Source: Metellina segmentata (lineage: Eukaryota > Arthropoda > Arachnida > Araneae > Tetragnathidae). From it: a stretch of 64,000 nt of DNA. Every line of letters starts with the position of its first letter. Position 1 is the stretch's first letter. The DNA lies in contig OX375881.1 of NCBI GenBank assembly GCA_947359465.1, positions 74,981,914 to 75,045,913 on the forward strand, written 5' to 3'. Below, piece by piece: positions 1-11,815 of the stretch. Both the position numbers and the translations under genes were made by a program. The notes below the pieces were generated by a model. It worked only from the letters and a program-made list of their open reading frames with translations, made no database searches and was not told where the DNA came from.

Positions 1-69
1 TGCACATTTTCTAAGCAATGCTTTCTTGAAGCATGAAGAAGAGTACTACGCAGTTGGCTCAGAATGCCT
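1..69 (+). CDS. Possible 3' end of a coding exon, partial
   Basis: Frame 2 is open from base 2 to the donor CCT|GTAAGTAAT at 70, giving 22 codons that end in HEEEYYAVGSEC and stopping in phase 2. The other two plus frames contain early stops. The strong donor and the unusual, non-AT-biased peptide suggest a real exon of a gene extending to the left. The product is not recognised. On the minus strand the same place also reads as an acceptor, but the phase 0 frame needed by the opsin tail stops at the third codon. Confidence 0.33.
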
Positions 70-1540
70 GTAAGTAATATTAAAATTTTTTTAACTCTGT
101 TCTCGAATTCATATCATTAAATAATCAATGAACTTTGAATCAAATGCAAGTACTGAATGTTCTATTACAAAGTTTCCTGCGTATTGATGTTCGAATTATC
201 TACAGAATTCGGAATTCGTTCATTTATTATTCCACGGTCGTATTTTGGCGACTTTGATTTCTATTCCACAATTCATGTACAAATAGGAATAAAATCTGGC
301 AATGGTAAAGGGGAAATAAGTCCCACAATCTGACGTTCATCTTTAATCTCACTAAAACACAATTGAGAAAGTTTTCCTCGTTTTCTGAAAAATTGAGTAT
401 TTTAGAGTTTATCTCTTTTTGGACTTGATTATTCAGTTAGAGTACTTTTGGATTACATGTAATTCGGTCTCTCTCTCTCTCTCTTTGTATATGTATGTGC
501 AAGAAACATATTATAATATATTAGTGTAGCTCTATTGATAGGAGACACTATTCGATCTATGTCCTGATGGCACTAATAATTTAATTAGTATGTTCAATCA
601 ATAGAAATTGAGATTCATGTTAGAAAAAAACAAAAATGACATTTCTCAAACTCGACCGTAAAAATCTGTTATTAAATAAATATCTTAAACAGACCAATAT
701 CGAATCAAAATATGTATTTTTAAATCAAAATCTATTGCCATCATCCTTGCTGTGCAGAATTAATGTGTTGAGTCAAAATGTCCTGTTACTATGATATAAG
801 CTCTGGTTAATCCAAATAAATTCATTAGAATCGAAAATTACTTACTCATTTATTTCAGTGCCTTTAATAATTAAATTGATAATCAAGTTCCGATTTAAAT
901 GTTTCATTGTGTTGAGGTTTAAAGTATATATCAGTGACAGTTCATTACAATGCCTCATTTGTTAACCGTAACTATTTTATCTTATTCCTTTGAATTCATG
1001 ATTCGAACTTATGTGTTCGTTTTCTAAAATCAGGTATAGAATTTTAGAATGAGCCACACAAAACAGCTCGTCTTGGTGTCGTTACTGTTTGTGGAATGTC
1101 CTTCGAAATATGCTTTGAAAACGTACGTACTGCCTTTTTTTTTACAGAAGTTAAAAATTATCTGGAGCATCAATACACCTTTGTGGACGTCGCAACATAT
1201 TTTGAGACACTCGTTGCAACTTTTTTACTACTTTAAGGTTCATCAACACGACTTCTGATACGAAAGAATTGCCACATGCAAAAAGTATAGGAAATTTGCT
1301 ATCCTAATGGACGGTCTTTGAACGGATTCACATATTCTTCGACGCCCAAGAATCAATCACCACTTCCATCGCTTCCACCTCATCGATTCAATATTCTGTA
1401 GTTGCATATCTGAGTTCAAGACATCGTTCACACATCCCCTCTTTCATTGTTCGTTACTCAATCAGGAAAGATTTCACGTTCAACTTGCTACTTCTTTTGG
1501 AGACTTGGAACCTCCTGTGCAATCTGTCTCCTTACTCATT
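70..1540. other. Unannotated AT-rich DNA
   Basis: Nothing recognisable apart from a short CT microsatellite at 471-484. The 69-codon open frame at 1049-1258 has no family resemblance and low-complexity composition. Confidence 0.5.
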
Positions 1541-1545
1541 CTAAT

Positions 1546-1815
1546 TGGACCGCGGTAACCAAGTTAGAAAAGACCGGTTTACCACCGGAGGGCTGCAAGT
1601 TCGAAACGCGATCCAGCTAAAAACCGTCGTGGACACGAGGGCTGGAGCACAATAAATCTGTCGTGTCCTCAAATGTCCTCAACTTGACGTGATCTGGAAG
1701 TCTTAGGAAGGAATAATCTTACCTTGGTTTAAAGTTACGAGGCGGTTTTCTTGGATCTTTCCTTTAGGGATTGATCCGGACCGTCATCAACAGCCATAAT
1801 TGGATTGCTCCAGTG
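1546..1815 (+). repeat. tRNA-derived SINE copy 1
   Basis: The head GACCGCGGTAACC and the B-box-like GCAAGTTCGAAACGC near 1595-1610 resemble a pol III promoter. The body shares GATCTTTCC...GGATTGATC..GGACCGTC..CAACAGC and GCTCCAGTGTGAC with copies near 36.6, 39.8, 41.3, 42.9, 50.3 and 54.7 kb. The family looks old, with many substitutions between copies. Confidence 0.7.
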
Positions 1816-1918
1816 TGACATTACCTTACTTAATTAAATACCTTAACCTGATAATTATTTATCTGTATTTAAGAACTTTGACATTGCTAGTAATTATTGA
1901 ATCTTTATATACTATACT

Positions 1919-2563
1919 AGGGGGCCTGTCCCCTGCTCGCTAACGCTCGCCAACCCCCGGAGGATTTCTTCGCAATCCTCATTGGTTCGCTGCTCGAACC
2001 TATGCTCGCTTCGCTCGCCTCAATGAAGACATGTGTCCTAGCAGAAGGGATTGTTTACAAAATATGTTACCAAAAAAATGTTTTTCAAATCTAAATTTGC
2101 TGTATTACAGAAAAAATATATACGGTATATCTAAGTTCAGAATTCAAATGAAAACTTTGTGCAAATTTTGACGTGAAATGTGAGCGTTGCTTTGGAAATT
2201 GAATTCCCAGCATGTTGTTTGTGTGTACATTTTCCCAGCACTCAAACGACCCACACTTTTTCATTGAGTTTGTTGCCGAAAGTTGTAGTGCAAGCGTCTT
2301 GTTGAACTATAATTGTTGGCCCTGAAAAGGACCGTTTTTTAAATGGCCCTGAAAAGATCATCCGCTTTCTTTGATTTCTAACTATAAACACCAACAGCTC
2401 GACTAAAATTCATTTTTTTTTCAATAAAATTTCATCCGATAACGCTATAAATTCAATCGATGCGCGAGACTTCGCGATTAACAAACAATCGTACAGTATT
2501 GCCAAAACGCGATTACAAATAACGTCTTTTTTGCTTGCCAAGTAAGAGAATTATATATATATA
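1919..2563 (-). mobile_element. Helitron-like non-autonomous element (minus copy)
   Basis: Read on the minus strand it begins near 2563 in a TA-rich stretch followed by CTTACTTGGCAAGCAAAAAAGACG and ends in a G/C hairpin (GGGG acagg CCCC) plus CTAG. It is homologous to the two plus-strand copies at 46021-47322. The open frames inside are short and not conserved, so it is non-autonomous. A Tc1 remnant abuts its 5' end. Confidence 0.6.
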
Positions 2564-3128
2564 GATGGACAAAATTATTTGGACACTGCAGAAATTCGGA
2601 GGAGGATCCATCTTAGTGTGAGGTTGTTTTTCCTGGTTAAGACAAGACCTATTGCTTTATGTACTTAGTACTACAAACTCTGACGTGTACCTCGACGTTC
2701 TGGATCATTCGGCCTTACCCACACTATGGCAATAATACGGCGATGATGGTTGTTTCTTCCAACAGGATCGTGCTCTATGTCAATCTTCAAAACATGTGCT
2801 GCACACATGTCCAGAAAATGAGGTGAATTTGCTTGAATTGCCTGTTCAGAAGCTCCGATCTCAATCCGATCGAGCTCTAGTGGGACAAATTGGGGGTAAG
2901 AGTACGACACCCCCACACACACCCGTCTTCATAACGCTTTCTTCTCTCAGCCTAGCAAGAGGCATGGCGAGCTATTCATGCCCAAACTTGCAGAGAACTT
3001 GTGGAAAGTATGCAGCGACGTGTTGCAGCTATAATACAAGCAAAAAGAGGACCTACCCGTTACGAAATAGAATAATAAAGCACTTTTTTTCTGAAAAACA
3101 TGCAGTGTCCAAATACTTTTGTCCATAG
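2564..3128 (+). mobile_element. Internally deleted Tc1-like transposon
   Basis: Inverted ends match over about 28 bases: GATGGACAAAATTATTTGG at the left and its complement, ending at GTCCATAG, at the right. The plus strand holds broken Tc1 transposase pieces: a segment resembling the usual SVLPTLWQ motif (HSALPTLWQ), CFFQQDRALCQSS in place of the FQ(H/Q)DNAPxH motif with the key Asn and Pro lost, and a degenerate C-terminal tail. The N-terminal DNA-binding part is missing. Confidence 0.75.
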
Positions 3129-3429
3129 TGTATGTAATACTTTTGTGATGAATGTAGAAATAAAACCATTTGAAACAAAAAATCGTCGCAACTCATCGAC
3201 ATAATTGTTCTGCATAGCAACCCAAGTGTTTTTCTTCGATTCGTATGTTGTCTTGGGATTGTTAGTACACACTTTACTCATTAGATTTCCTAACCGGTCG
3301 CGTGACGTACCTCATTTTCGTGATTTTCCACATACAGTAACGAGACAGAGACGGGTTTCTTTTTCGTGGCCCACCCTTCAGATCGAATGTGAAAAGACCT
3401 TTCGAATTCTTGAACGATCCAAACATTAC

Positions 3430-3669
3430 CTGCGTATTGAAGAAAAAATAAACGATGGGGTTATAGATGACACTAGTCTTGGCAAAGATGGCCGGACAGA
3501 CGGAAGAAACAGGTCCCAACATGTAGTCGTAGCCCAGAGACACCATGAGAGAGACCACGGCATACGGCGTCCACGCAATCAGAGTACAGATGATCATTAT
3601 ACTCGCCATAATCGTCACCCTGTGCTCGGCCTTTGCTGTTGTTGAACTGCGACCAGTTGGCTTAGGGGA
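3430..3669 (-). CDS. Opsin exon: ICL3, TM6, TM7 and retinal lysine
   Basis: This exon continues the same opsin. An acceptor (TTCTCACAG) precedes 3669 and a candidate donor CAG|GTAATG follows 3430. The span is exactly 240 nt, 80 codons, in phase 0 at both ends, which fits the phase 0 end of the exon at 58957. It encodes ICL3 with KAEHRVTIM, TM6 with IAWTPYAVVS, and TM7 with FAKTSVIYNPIVYFFFNTQ. The Lys of FAKTS falls at the rhodopsin K296 position, the Schiff-base site for retinal, and NPIVY is the NPxxY motif. The tripeptide after NPxxY is NTQ, where vertebrate visual opsins have NKQ. The exon equals rhodopsin exon 4 in length and phase as recalled. If the donor is not used, the frame stays open to a stop near 3274 and adds about 51 mostly basic residues. 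Confidence 0.88.
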
Positions 3670-3947
3670 CTGTGAGAATGAAAAAAAGACATTTGAATAC
3701 GTTTATTAGTGTTTAGAAAAAGTGGTGGAGACTGGAAATTTAAATAGATATTTAGGAATACATATATATTTGATAAAAGTTTATACAAACTTTGGAGAGT
3801 GGATGGAACTTTTACTGTATTTTAACATTTTACAATTTATTTAAAGCCAATATGAATTTATCTAGACTGCTTGGCGAGATAAAAATGCATGTACAGCTGT
3901 CAGGAATTAAAAAGTGATATATTTTTACAAAATTGGGAAGCCTATAA

Positions 3948-4203
3948 CACATCGCTCACTCCTTTCAAAAACGCCATATCTCAAAATTCGGCGAATTTTA
4001 GTTATGCCTGTTTCAAGAATGCACTGAAAGTAGTATATACCTGCAAGATCGTCATATCTCACAGCTCAATATTTATCCGCTAATGAGCAGAAATAATATT
4101 TATTTTCAATACATTTCAATCTACTTTTAAACTTTAAAATCACTCTCCTGAAAAAATTACGTTTTTTGAGATATGACGTTGTTGAAAGGAGTGAGCGACA
4201 TGT
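3948..4203. mobile_element. MITE with about 37-bp terminal inverted repeats
   Basis: The left arm reads TCGCTCACTCCTTTCAAAAA then CGCCATATCTC. The right arm is its near-perfect complement (GAGATATGACGTT..GAAAGGAGTGAGCGA). The interior of about 180 bases is AT-rich and non-coding. It lies just upstream, on the minus strand, of the TM6-TM7 opsin exon. The superfamily is not resolved because no clear target duplication was seen. Confidence 0.65.
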
Positions 4204-7200
4204 GACTGCATTAAAGGACAGTTAAAAGTAAAGTTACGTGTTTTATATGTGTAGTAAATATGCATTTGTCACTGTCAATTCCGAGCCTCGTATAATTCAA
4301 TGTATTCACCAATTGTCGTTGAAAATTAAAATTTTTTTTGGTTTTCTCTTAGGCTATTAAGGAACAGTATGCTTTTGACTCTTTATTTTAATCCTATGAG
4401 AAGTTTACACGCCTATATCTGTCCTGATGTCTTTTCTGCATGAACTCTAACTAGCTTAGATCTTGACCAATAGAATATTTTCTAGGATTCTTTCAACCAA
4501 TAGGTGAGGTTAATTAGTCCTTATGTGCTGTGGGGTAAGAGCTAAACACTACTCAAAAATCCCACGAAGCTGCGAAGGTTAAAAGTTCAACGATGCTAAA
4601 CAGATATTCGTCACACTTTCATTTAAGAAACAGTGTTAGGACAAAAAATCATAATAATATAGAACATAGGCCAAGAAAATTTCAATAAAGTAAAATTGAC
4701 TTTAAAAATTTCCATCTCATGTTTTTTCTTTTATATTGTATTCTTATACGACATAGGCAAGGCTGAATTTGTAAGATACTTTGCATTGAATGTTTACTTG
4801 AGAATCAAAGTACAGTAAAACAATCCAGTAGAAGTGAAACCGACGCAGTTGTTTTGGAATAATTGTTCGGCAAATTGACATGTAGCGTTAATTGCGCTAG
4901 CACTCAAACCTTCCACTAAGGTCTATCCACTATCTGCGATGTTCACTTAAGCGATGTGAACGGTAATGATTCCAGGACCGCCTCCAGAGGTTCTGGTAAG
5001 CTTTCCATTGAAAAGTTATTGAGCATGAGTGTATTAGGCTTTTACGCCATTTGCCATTTAATGAAGGTATGCGGAGCGTGGATCTGATAAATCGTGTTGC
5101 GTTTAGACTGTAGCACAACTAAACAGGGAGAAACCAGAACCATTATCGTTTTAAATGCCTTTCACGGGTATGTATTCAAGCATGTATTTACACAATCCAT
5201 TTCACTAAAAAGACATTTTATTTAGGAGGAAAGAAAAATGGGATGATTGATTATTAACCCTACTAGTGGTTGTATCGTCGAGGTATTAATAAACCTGAGC
5301 ACATTTTGGTGGACAAGATATATAATCTTTAGATCAAAGCATACCCTAGATCTCGTTAACATCAAACATCGACGATATCTTGATGTATACACAAAGCCTA
5401 CTACAAAAATTCGTTTTTTCCTGTTGAGATTTTTTTGACATTGTTCTGATTTCAAAATGTTCAATGTGTATCTGGCTTCAATTTATCTACCTGGATTTTT
5501 TTGGGATAATCCTTACAATTTAAAGTGTGAGTGGATGAAAGGTTATGAAACATTTTTGTAGTTTCGAGATATTTGGCCTCAGAGTTAATCATAATACATG
5601 AGTTAGGAGGAGTTTATGATTGGTGGTGTTGTAAGTATCAGCTAAAATAATCGATGGAATGCTCTAGTTATAAGACTAATTAGAAGTGAAAAGGCGATTT
5701 CGGAAAATATATTACACTGATCCACTTAGTAGACTCTCCATAAGATGAATTAGAGATAAGTCTGAAACAGATGAAATTGTTCAGAATGTTAAGAGACATT
5801 GTTCTGGGTTACCAATATCATCGACGGACGCAGACACGGATGAAAGGGTGTTGGGAATTATCGTCTACGGCCAAGAGCATCGTTTCGTCAGGCTACTCTT
5901 GAAGTAAGAATTCCAAGGGATGGTGTTCATCGTATGGACAAATGGACAACAATTGGTGTAAAAAATAATACGTTTTTGTAGTTAGTTATAAACATTGAAA
6001 GCAAATTGTTTGATATTTAATAAACGCTTTTATAAACAATGAAAGTAGTAGAGTGTAAATAAGATATTCATCGTGCCTACAAATTTTGAAATTTGGGTTC
6101 GAAATATTGTAAATCTACGCTTTTTTTTGTAAAATATTACAATTTATTTTATTTTCTTTACATTTGAGCAATAAACTCAAATGTAGTTAATTTAATTTGT
6201 ATATATACAAACAATTATGTGAATTAAAGCTTTGATAATACATGATAAATTAATGGAACTTGCCATTTTTTCTAATTAATCAAACATTTTTATCAGGTTT
6301 TAAGTAATAAGTTCCAAAGGACTAAATATGTATGGATCAAACCTTGTATATTAGTGGAAAAAGGGCTGAAATTTTCATAAAATTTAAAAACTTTCACAGC
6401 TTTTAAACTTTAAAAGTTTCTTTTTGAAAGTCCACTGTCACCTCAAGAAGGTATTTTGACTGAAATACAAAATTTTGATATATTTATTTTATATTTATAG
6501 GGTAAAGAAAAGTCAATGGGGTTTTAACAGAGGTAGCTATTATGTCAATTAGGTATAAAATGATTACCTCAAATCTTGATCCTCTCCAGTGGCATTAGCT
6601 ACCTTGAAATCAGAAGTCGTTGTTCTAAAGTGCTGTTCAGAAGCGCTCATATAGCCTCAAGCGTATGTATAATTCTGAACAACAAAATAATGTTTTGTTG
6701 GAAAAGTAATATTGTTTTTATTGCACAACCAAATATAGCTGTTTATTGTAAGCATTTATGTATATTTGCTTTTATGATTCACATAATTAATTTATCGAAC
6801 TAGCTAATACTTTCAAAATGGGAAACCCCTTGTACCTATAAATCCAATTCAGTAATGTACCTTTGAACACTTCAAAGTTAAATTCGATAGGAAAAGGATA
6901 TGATATGCAAATAGATCTTCAATCAAGCCAGAATTATATTTTATTTGACTTAATCTGTTTTTGGAAAAAATGCAAATAAACCAGACATACGAAAAAGACC
7001 CGATTGATGCAGCAGCTATAGGAGCTGTAATTGCTTCTAGGTAAACATGTATCTCAACATCTCAACTTGAAGCATAAAAAGTAAACAACGTAAAATTGGG
7101 TTCTTCATAACGATGCAATATTACCCCCCCCCACACACACACTTATTGAATTTAAAATGTTCCAAAAGCGTCCAAAAAGCAAGTGCAAAAAATGTGTTTA

Positions 7201-8595
7201 TGACAATGAGGAAGTACTTGACGTGGTGAAGGATGATTTTGTTTTAAAGTTTCTATAAAACCTTTTAAAAATGCACATCGAAGAGATTAATGCACATCAA
7301 AGAGATTTAATTTAATGATATGTAAGATGTATGTAAGAGATCAAAGATCATTTTAAGGGTTTTGTTTGCTTTATATAGATGCTTATCTTGATGTCACAGC
7401 TGAAAATAAAAAACTTGTGACACTGTGCTCCACCTTTCACTACAATTTTAACTGATAAATTCTAAAGCAAAATTTTGTTCAATTATTATAACTTTTGATT
7501 ACTGTTCTTTGTTATCGCTATTAAAATATGATTAGAAATGATTGCATACAAAAATACTAACGTGTTTCTTTTCTGCTGTTGTTTATTTATTATTCTTTGA
7601 AAAAAATTGAGCTGATAGTATGCATAATTATGTATCTTTGAACAAAAGTTTTGATAGTACATTTAGTTTAGATGAAATAAAAGGAGATTTTGAATGTGTC
7701 TGCAGATAAAACAGAAGATGTTCTCTGATGTAAGCATCATTGCAAATGAAGAAAATAATAAATTTATCGAAATAAAGATAAAAATAAACCATGTGTTCAA
7801 AGGTACAACAGTCTTCCCAATTTGATTTAAGCAATGTCGTACGATAGTTACATTTTCTTCGTTATTCAGCCAAAAATTGCTCTCAGATATATTTGAACAA
7901 AATATTATGTAATGTTCGATGTCTATGATATTCACATTTATAATACCTACAGGACTAGCAAAATTAAAACAATTTTTAGTTTCTTTTCCTACTTGGAAAT
8001 GTGCATTTTATTTCTGAAGTTTAATTTCTTCCCTAAGATAAATATAACAACTATTTCTTCCCTAAGATAAATATAACAACTATTCATATTTAATTTCACA
8101 AGCTATTTACACATATAACTGATCAAACGTTCCTTGAAAAAAATCTTATATTAATCTTTTATCTGTGTGTATCCACTACACAAAGATATAGAACATTAAG
8201 AATAAAGATAGGTCGAAGAATAAAAATGAAAACTTTCTAATATTCCTGCATTTTTTCTTAGGTGTCATAAAAACAACCGAGCGTCAACATAATTTTCTCG
8301 AGAAAGTGTTTTATTCTTAGTAACGAATCAGTTAATCATGTTTGGAACTTTTTGCAACGTTTCTTAATTGATAACTCGCAGATAAAAAATACTTCTGAAA
8401 TCGGAGATCTGTTGAGAGAATAAGTTATATTTTGCAAGCATTTAAGGTAGTAGCAGACGAAGAAAAAAATATTAAATTTTATAGAAAATGTAAAGGAGTA
8501 ATTATTTTGTAAAAATGATAATTTTCTTAAATACACGAATAAGACAAACACGTGACCTTATCTGTCTTAATCCTTAATTTAAGAAGTATACATGA
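4204..8595. other. Unannotated intron DNA
   Basis: AT-rich, with no recognised gene or transposon. Includes a 30-bp unit (TTTCTTCCCTAAGATAAATA..) repeated twice at 8026-8085 and a C/CA run at 7125-7141. Open frames here are short and low in complexity. Confidence 0.5.
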
Positions 8596-8850
8596 CGAGC
8601 CGCGGTAGCTCAGTCAGTAGAGCGTCGGGCTCGCATCAGAAGGGTTGTAGGTTTTGTCCTCGGCAGAGCCTGCAATTCTGATGATTGCGAGATCGGTGCT
8701 TCGACCTCGCTAAAGACCGTCGTGTTCACTAATGGTGACTGGGGCACGTTAAATAGGTCGTGGTCGCAAAGTCCCCCATGTTCCCATACCAAATCAATAC
8801 CTCTGGGGTTACCTGATCAGGGGGTTATCGGCCTATGATTGGGATCTAAT
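8596..8850 (+). repeat. tRNA-derived SINE, second family or diverged head
   Basis: Starts GAGCCGCGGTAGCTCAGTCA then GTAGAGC, a good A box as in tRNA genes; the B-box region GGTTGTAGGTTTTGTCCTC is decayed. It continues with CTAAAGACCGTCGTGTTCAC, which parallels the ACCGTCGTG segment of the other SINE copies. The sequence to about 9050 (a run of C and GAGCCTGGCACTCC) may be its 3' flank. It cannot fold as a functional tRNA. Confidence 0.6.
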
Positions 8851-9240
8851 TACATTATGTGTGAGTGAATGGATGTTTGAAAGGGGCCTTCCTGTAAAAC
8901 GGATGTGTCATGTATGTCGAGCAAAGTCGGACTTCCTTCCAATGGGGCTCAATAACATGGAAGGCGCACCCCCCCCCCACCTCTAGCCGTTCTTTGACGA
9001 GCCTGGCACTCCTCTGGTCTACCAGTATAGGCATGAGAAACGACAACAGTATACGTGAAGATCTAGTATTCTTAAACTTAACTAGTACATATTTATGCTA
9101 ATGACACGTAAACCAGTATAAGAATCTACGATTCCAATTTATGATCAATGAGTTATTAGAAATTTAAATTTTAAAGACTATTTGTTTTGTAGAGTTGTAA
9201 ATTATATTTTTATTAATACACTTCCTCTGTTTCGGAATAT

Positions 9241-9281
9241 ATTCATACTGTTCATATTCAACAAATGTGAACAGTATGAAT
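9241..9281. repeat. Perfect 14-bp hairpin
   Basis: ATTCATACTGTTCA at 9241-9254 pairs with TGAACAGTATGAAT at 9268-9281, with a 13-base loop. Weaker inverted similarity (CTCTGTTTCGGAA against TTCCGAAAGAG) brackets it at about 9226-9323, so it may be the core of a small MITE. Confidence 0.6.
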
Positions 9282-9331
9282 AACTGTTTTCATATTCAAC
9301 ACTTGAATTTCGTTCCGAAAGAGTTATACAA

Positions 9332-9382
9332 ATACAAATACAAATATTGACGACCAGCTACAGGCTCAAGATGGAAACGAAA
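9332..9382 (-). repeat. LINE 3'-end fragment
   Basis: ACAAATACAAATACAAAT followed by GACCAGCTACAGGCTC matches the 3' end of the LINE fragment at 52030-52375. Only the tail survives here. Confidence 0.45.
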
Positions 9383-10280
9383 AAGATTTTATCGTAAATT
9401 AAAATATTTATTTTTTTGATATAATGAAATATGACAGTGTATGTATTTTAACATAACCTCAGAATTACAATTAATATTACTTAGAAAATTATTTTCACAT
9501 TTCTGTTTTTATTTTTTCATTACATTTTTGTAGAGATTACTTCGCAGATGACATAATTACACTTTCCATACCTATGTACAATGTTAATAAAACATTTTCT
9601 AACTTTTCTCAATTATAAAAAGTCACATTTTCGATGGTTGTTTACAAGCTTTTGAAGTATTGTTCAACTTATTATTTACATATAAATAGGAATATAAGAA
9701 TTTATTTAAATTCCAAAAGAAAACTATAAACATTGAAAACATTAATTTAAATTCTTACAGTCTAAAAGAATGCAGATTATTAAAATTTCAGTTTTTTGAG
9801 AAATCTTGCCTTGATTAAAATACATAGACTGGTAATTTATTCGTATTGAGATTCAAATGGTGCCATAAATATGAATTAGTTAAAATTTTTGTTGTACTTC
9901 TTTGAAGCATACATTTTTGAAGTAGTGAAAGAATTTAGAAAATTCCCTTCATGATCTCCTTAAAACTTAATTAAAATCTAACAACATAAGTACATACATG
10001 AAATTTTTTTAGCTGAAACGTTCCTGTTATCTGCCACTTAGAAATACTGGAATGCTCAACTAGAGATCACTAAGCATTAAAACACCGCCTTTTACTGGAC
10101 TTGTATTTAAAATTAAGAATTACTTAAACAATTTCAAATACAACTTTATAAAAATGAAATTAACATAAATATGTACATTTTTCGTAATATAAATAATAAT
10201 CAGTCAACTTTAGCCTTCTGAGTTTTGCAAGATTTCCGAGTAAAGTAATATTTCTTTTCACTCACTTAATGACTAACTAA
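9383..10280. other. Unannotated AT-rich intron DNA
   Basis: No coding signal or repeat recognised. Confidence 0.5.
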
Positions 10281-10286
10281 CACTTT

Positions 10287-11425
10287 TATAAACATCCCTG
10301 GATCTTTCTGCATTTAGAAAGTTTATATTTATCATTTCCTTTGAACAGTATCTTTTTTTGGAATAATTTTAATGATCTTTATTTTGCAATAGAATCTTTT
10401 GAAACAATTATATTGACCAATTCTGTAGAATTTTGAGTAGAATCTCAATGACATCTGGATCTTTAAGCATTCAGAAAGCTTCTATTCATCCTTTCCCAAC
10501 AATAGTATCTTTATTTGGAACAATTTTATCTCTTGAGTAGAGTCTCCCTGACATCTAAACATCCCTGGATCTTTCAGCATTCAGAAAGTTTCTATCCATT
10601 CTTTCTTCAGAATTGTATCTTCCTTTGGAACGATTTTATCCCTTGAGTAGAGTCTTCCTGACACCTAAACATCCCTGAATCTCTCTAAACATCATTGGAT
10701 ATCACTAATCATCCCTGGATCTTTCAGCATTCAGAAATTTTCGATTCATCCTTTCCTAAGAATAGTGTCTCGCTTTGGAACAATTTTATCTCTTGAATAG
10801 AGTCTCCCTGGCATCTAAACATCCCTGGATCTCATCTAAACAACCCTTGATCGTTCAGCATTCAGAAAGTTTCTATTAATCCTTTCCTAAGACTAGTATC
10901 TTTCTTTGGAACAATTTTACCACTTAAGTAGAGTCTCACTCACATCTAAACATCCCTGGATCTTTCAGCATTCAGATAGCATCTATCCATCCTTTCCTAA
11001 GAATAGTATATTTTTTTGGTACAGTTTTATCCCTTGAGTATAGTCTTCCTGACATCTAAACATCCCTAGATCTTTCAGCACAAAGAAAGTTTATATCCAT
11101 CCTTTCCCAAGAATAGTATCCTGCATTGGAACAATTTTATCTCTTGAGTAGAGTCTCCCTGACATCCAAACACCTCTGGATCTTTTAGCATTCATAAAGT
11201 TTATATTCGTCATTTCTTAAAAACAGTATACTTCTTTGGAACAATTTTATCCTTTGAGTAGTATCCCTGACATGTAAACATCCCTGGATCTTTTTAAACT
11301 TACCTGGATCTGTCTAAACATCCCTGGATCTTTTTAAACATCCCTGGATCTGTCTAAACATCCCTGGATCTTTCAGCATTCAGAAAGTTTCTATTCATCA
11401 TTTCCTAAGAATAGTATCTTCCTTT
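10287..11425. repeat. Tandem array of a roughly 110-bp unit
   Basis: About nine to ten diverged copies share CATCCCTGGATCTTTCAGCA, TTCAGAAAGTTTCTATTCAT, AGAATAGTATCTTTCTTTGG and AACAATTTTATCTCTTGAGT. Unit spacing varies from about 105 to 150 because short CATCCCTGGATCT segments are locally amplified (for example 11275-11370). Confidence 0.85.
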
Positions 11426-11815
11426 GGAACAATATTATTGAGTTTTCTCTTGTAATAGAATATTTTGGAACAATTTTATTGATATTTTCCTTGTAATAGA
11501 ATCTTTTGGAACGATTAATTATATTGGCCCATTCTGTAGAATTTTGAATAGGATACCTTGAGAAGAATCTCAGACTGTGTTTTTTGTTTTAGTCCTTTTA
11601 TTGCAATTAAATACTTCGTTAGATTTTATGGCTCATTTCCATAGAATAGAATCCTCTGTAAATATATTCTATAGAATCTTTCCTTAGAATATAATCCTCT
11701 GTAAATATATTCTATAGAATCTTTCCTTAGAATAGAATCCTTTGGAAATATTCCATTACTCGTTTCCTTAGAATAAAATCTCTTGAAAAAATTATATTGG
11801 ACGGATAAGGTCAAA
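11426..11815. repeat. Decayed continuation of the array, with GAATC-rich repeats
   Basis: Short direct repeats around ATTCTATAGAATCTTTCC and TTAGAATAGAATCCTCTG occur at 11640-11780. Similar motifs recur in inverse orientation near 42440-42540. The 62-codon minus frame here is a product of the repeat and is not supported as a gene. Confidence 0.5.

Noticed and set aside
3060..3645. Other-frame open segments overlapping the opsin exon
   Set aside because: Shadows of the opsin coding frame, which has full motif support.
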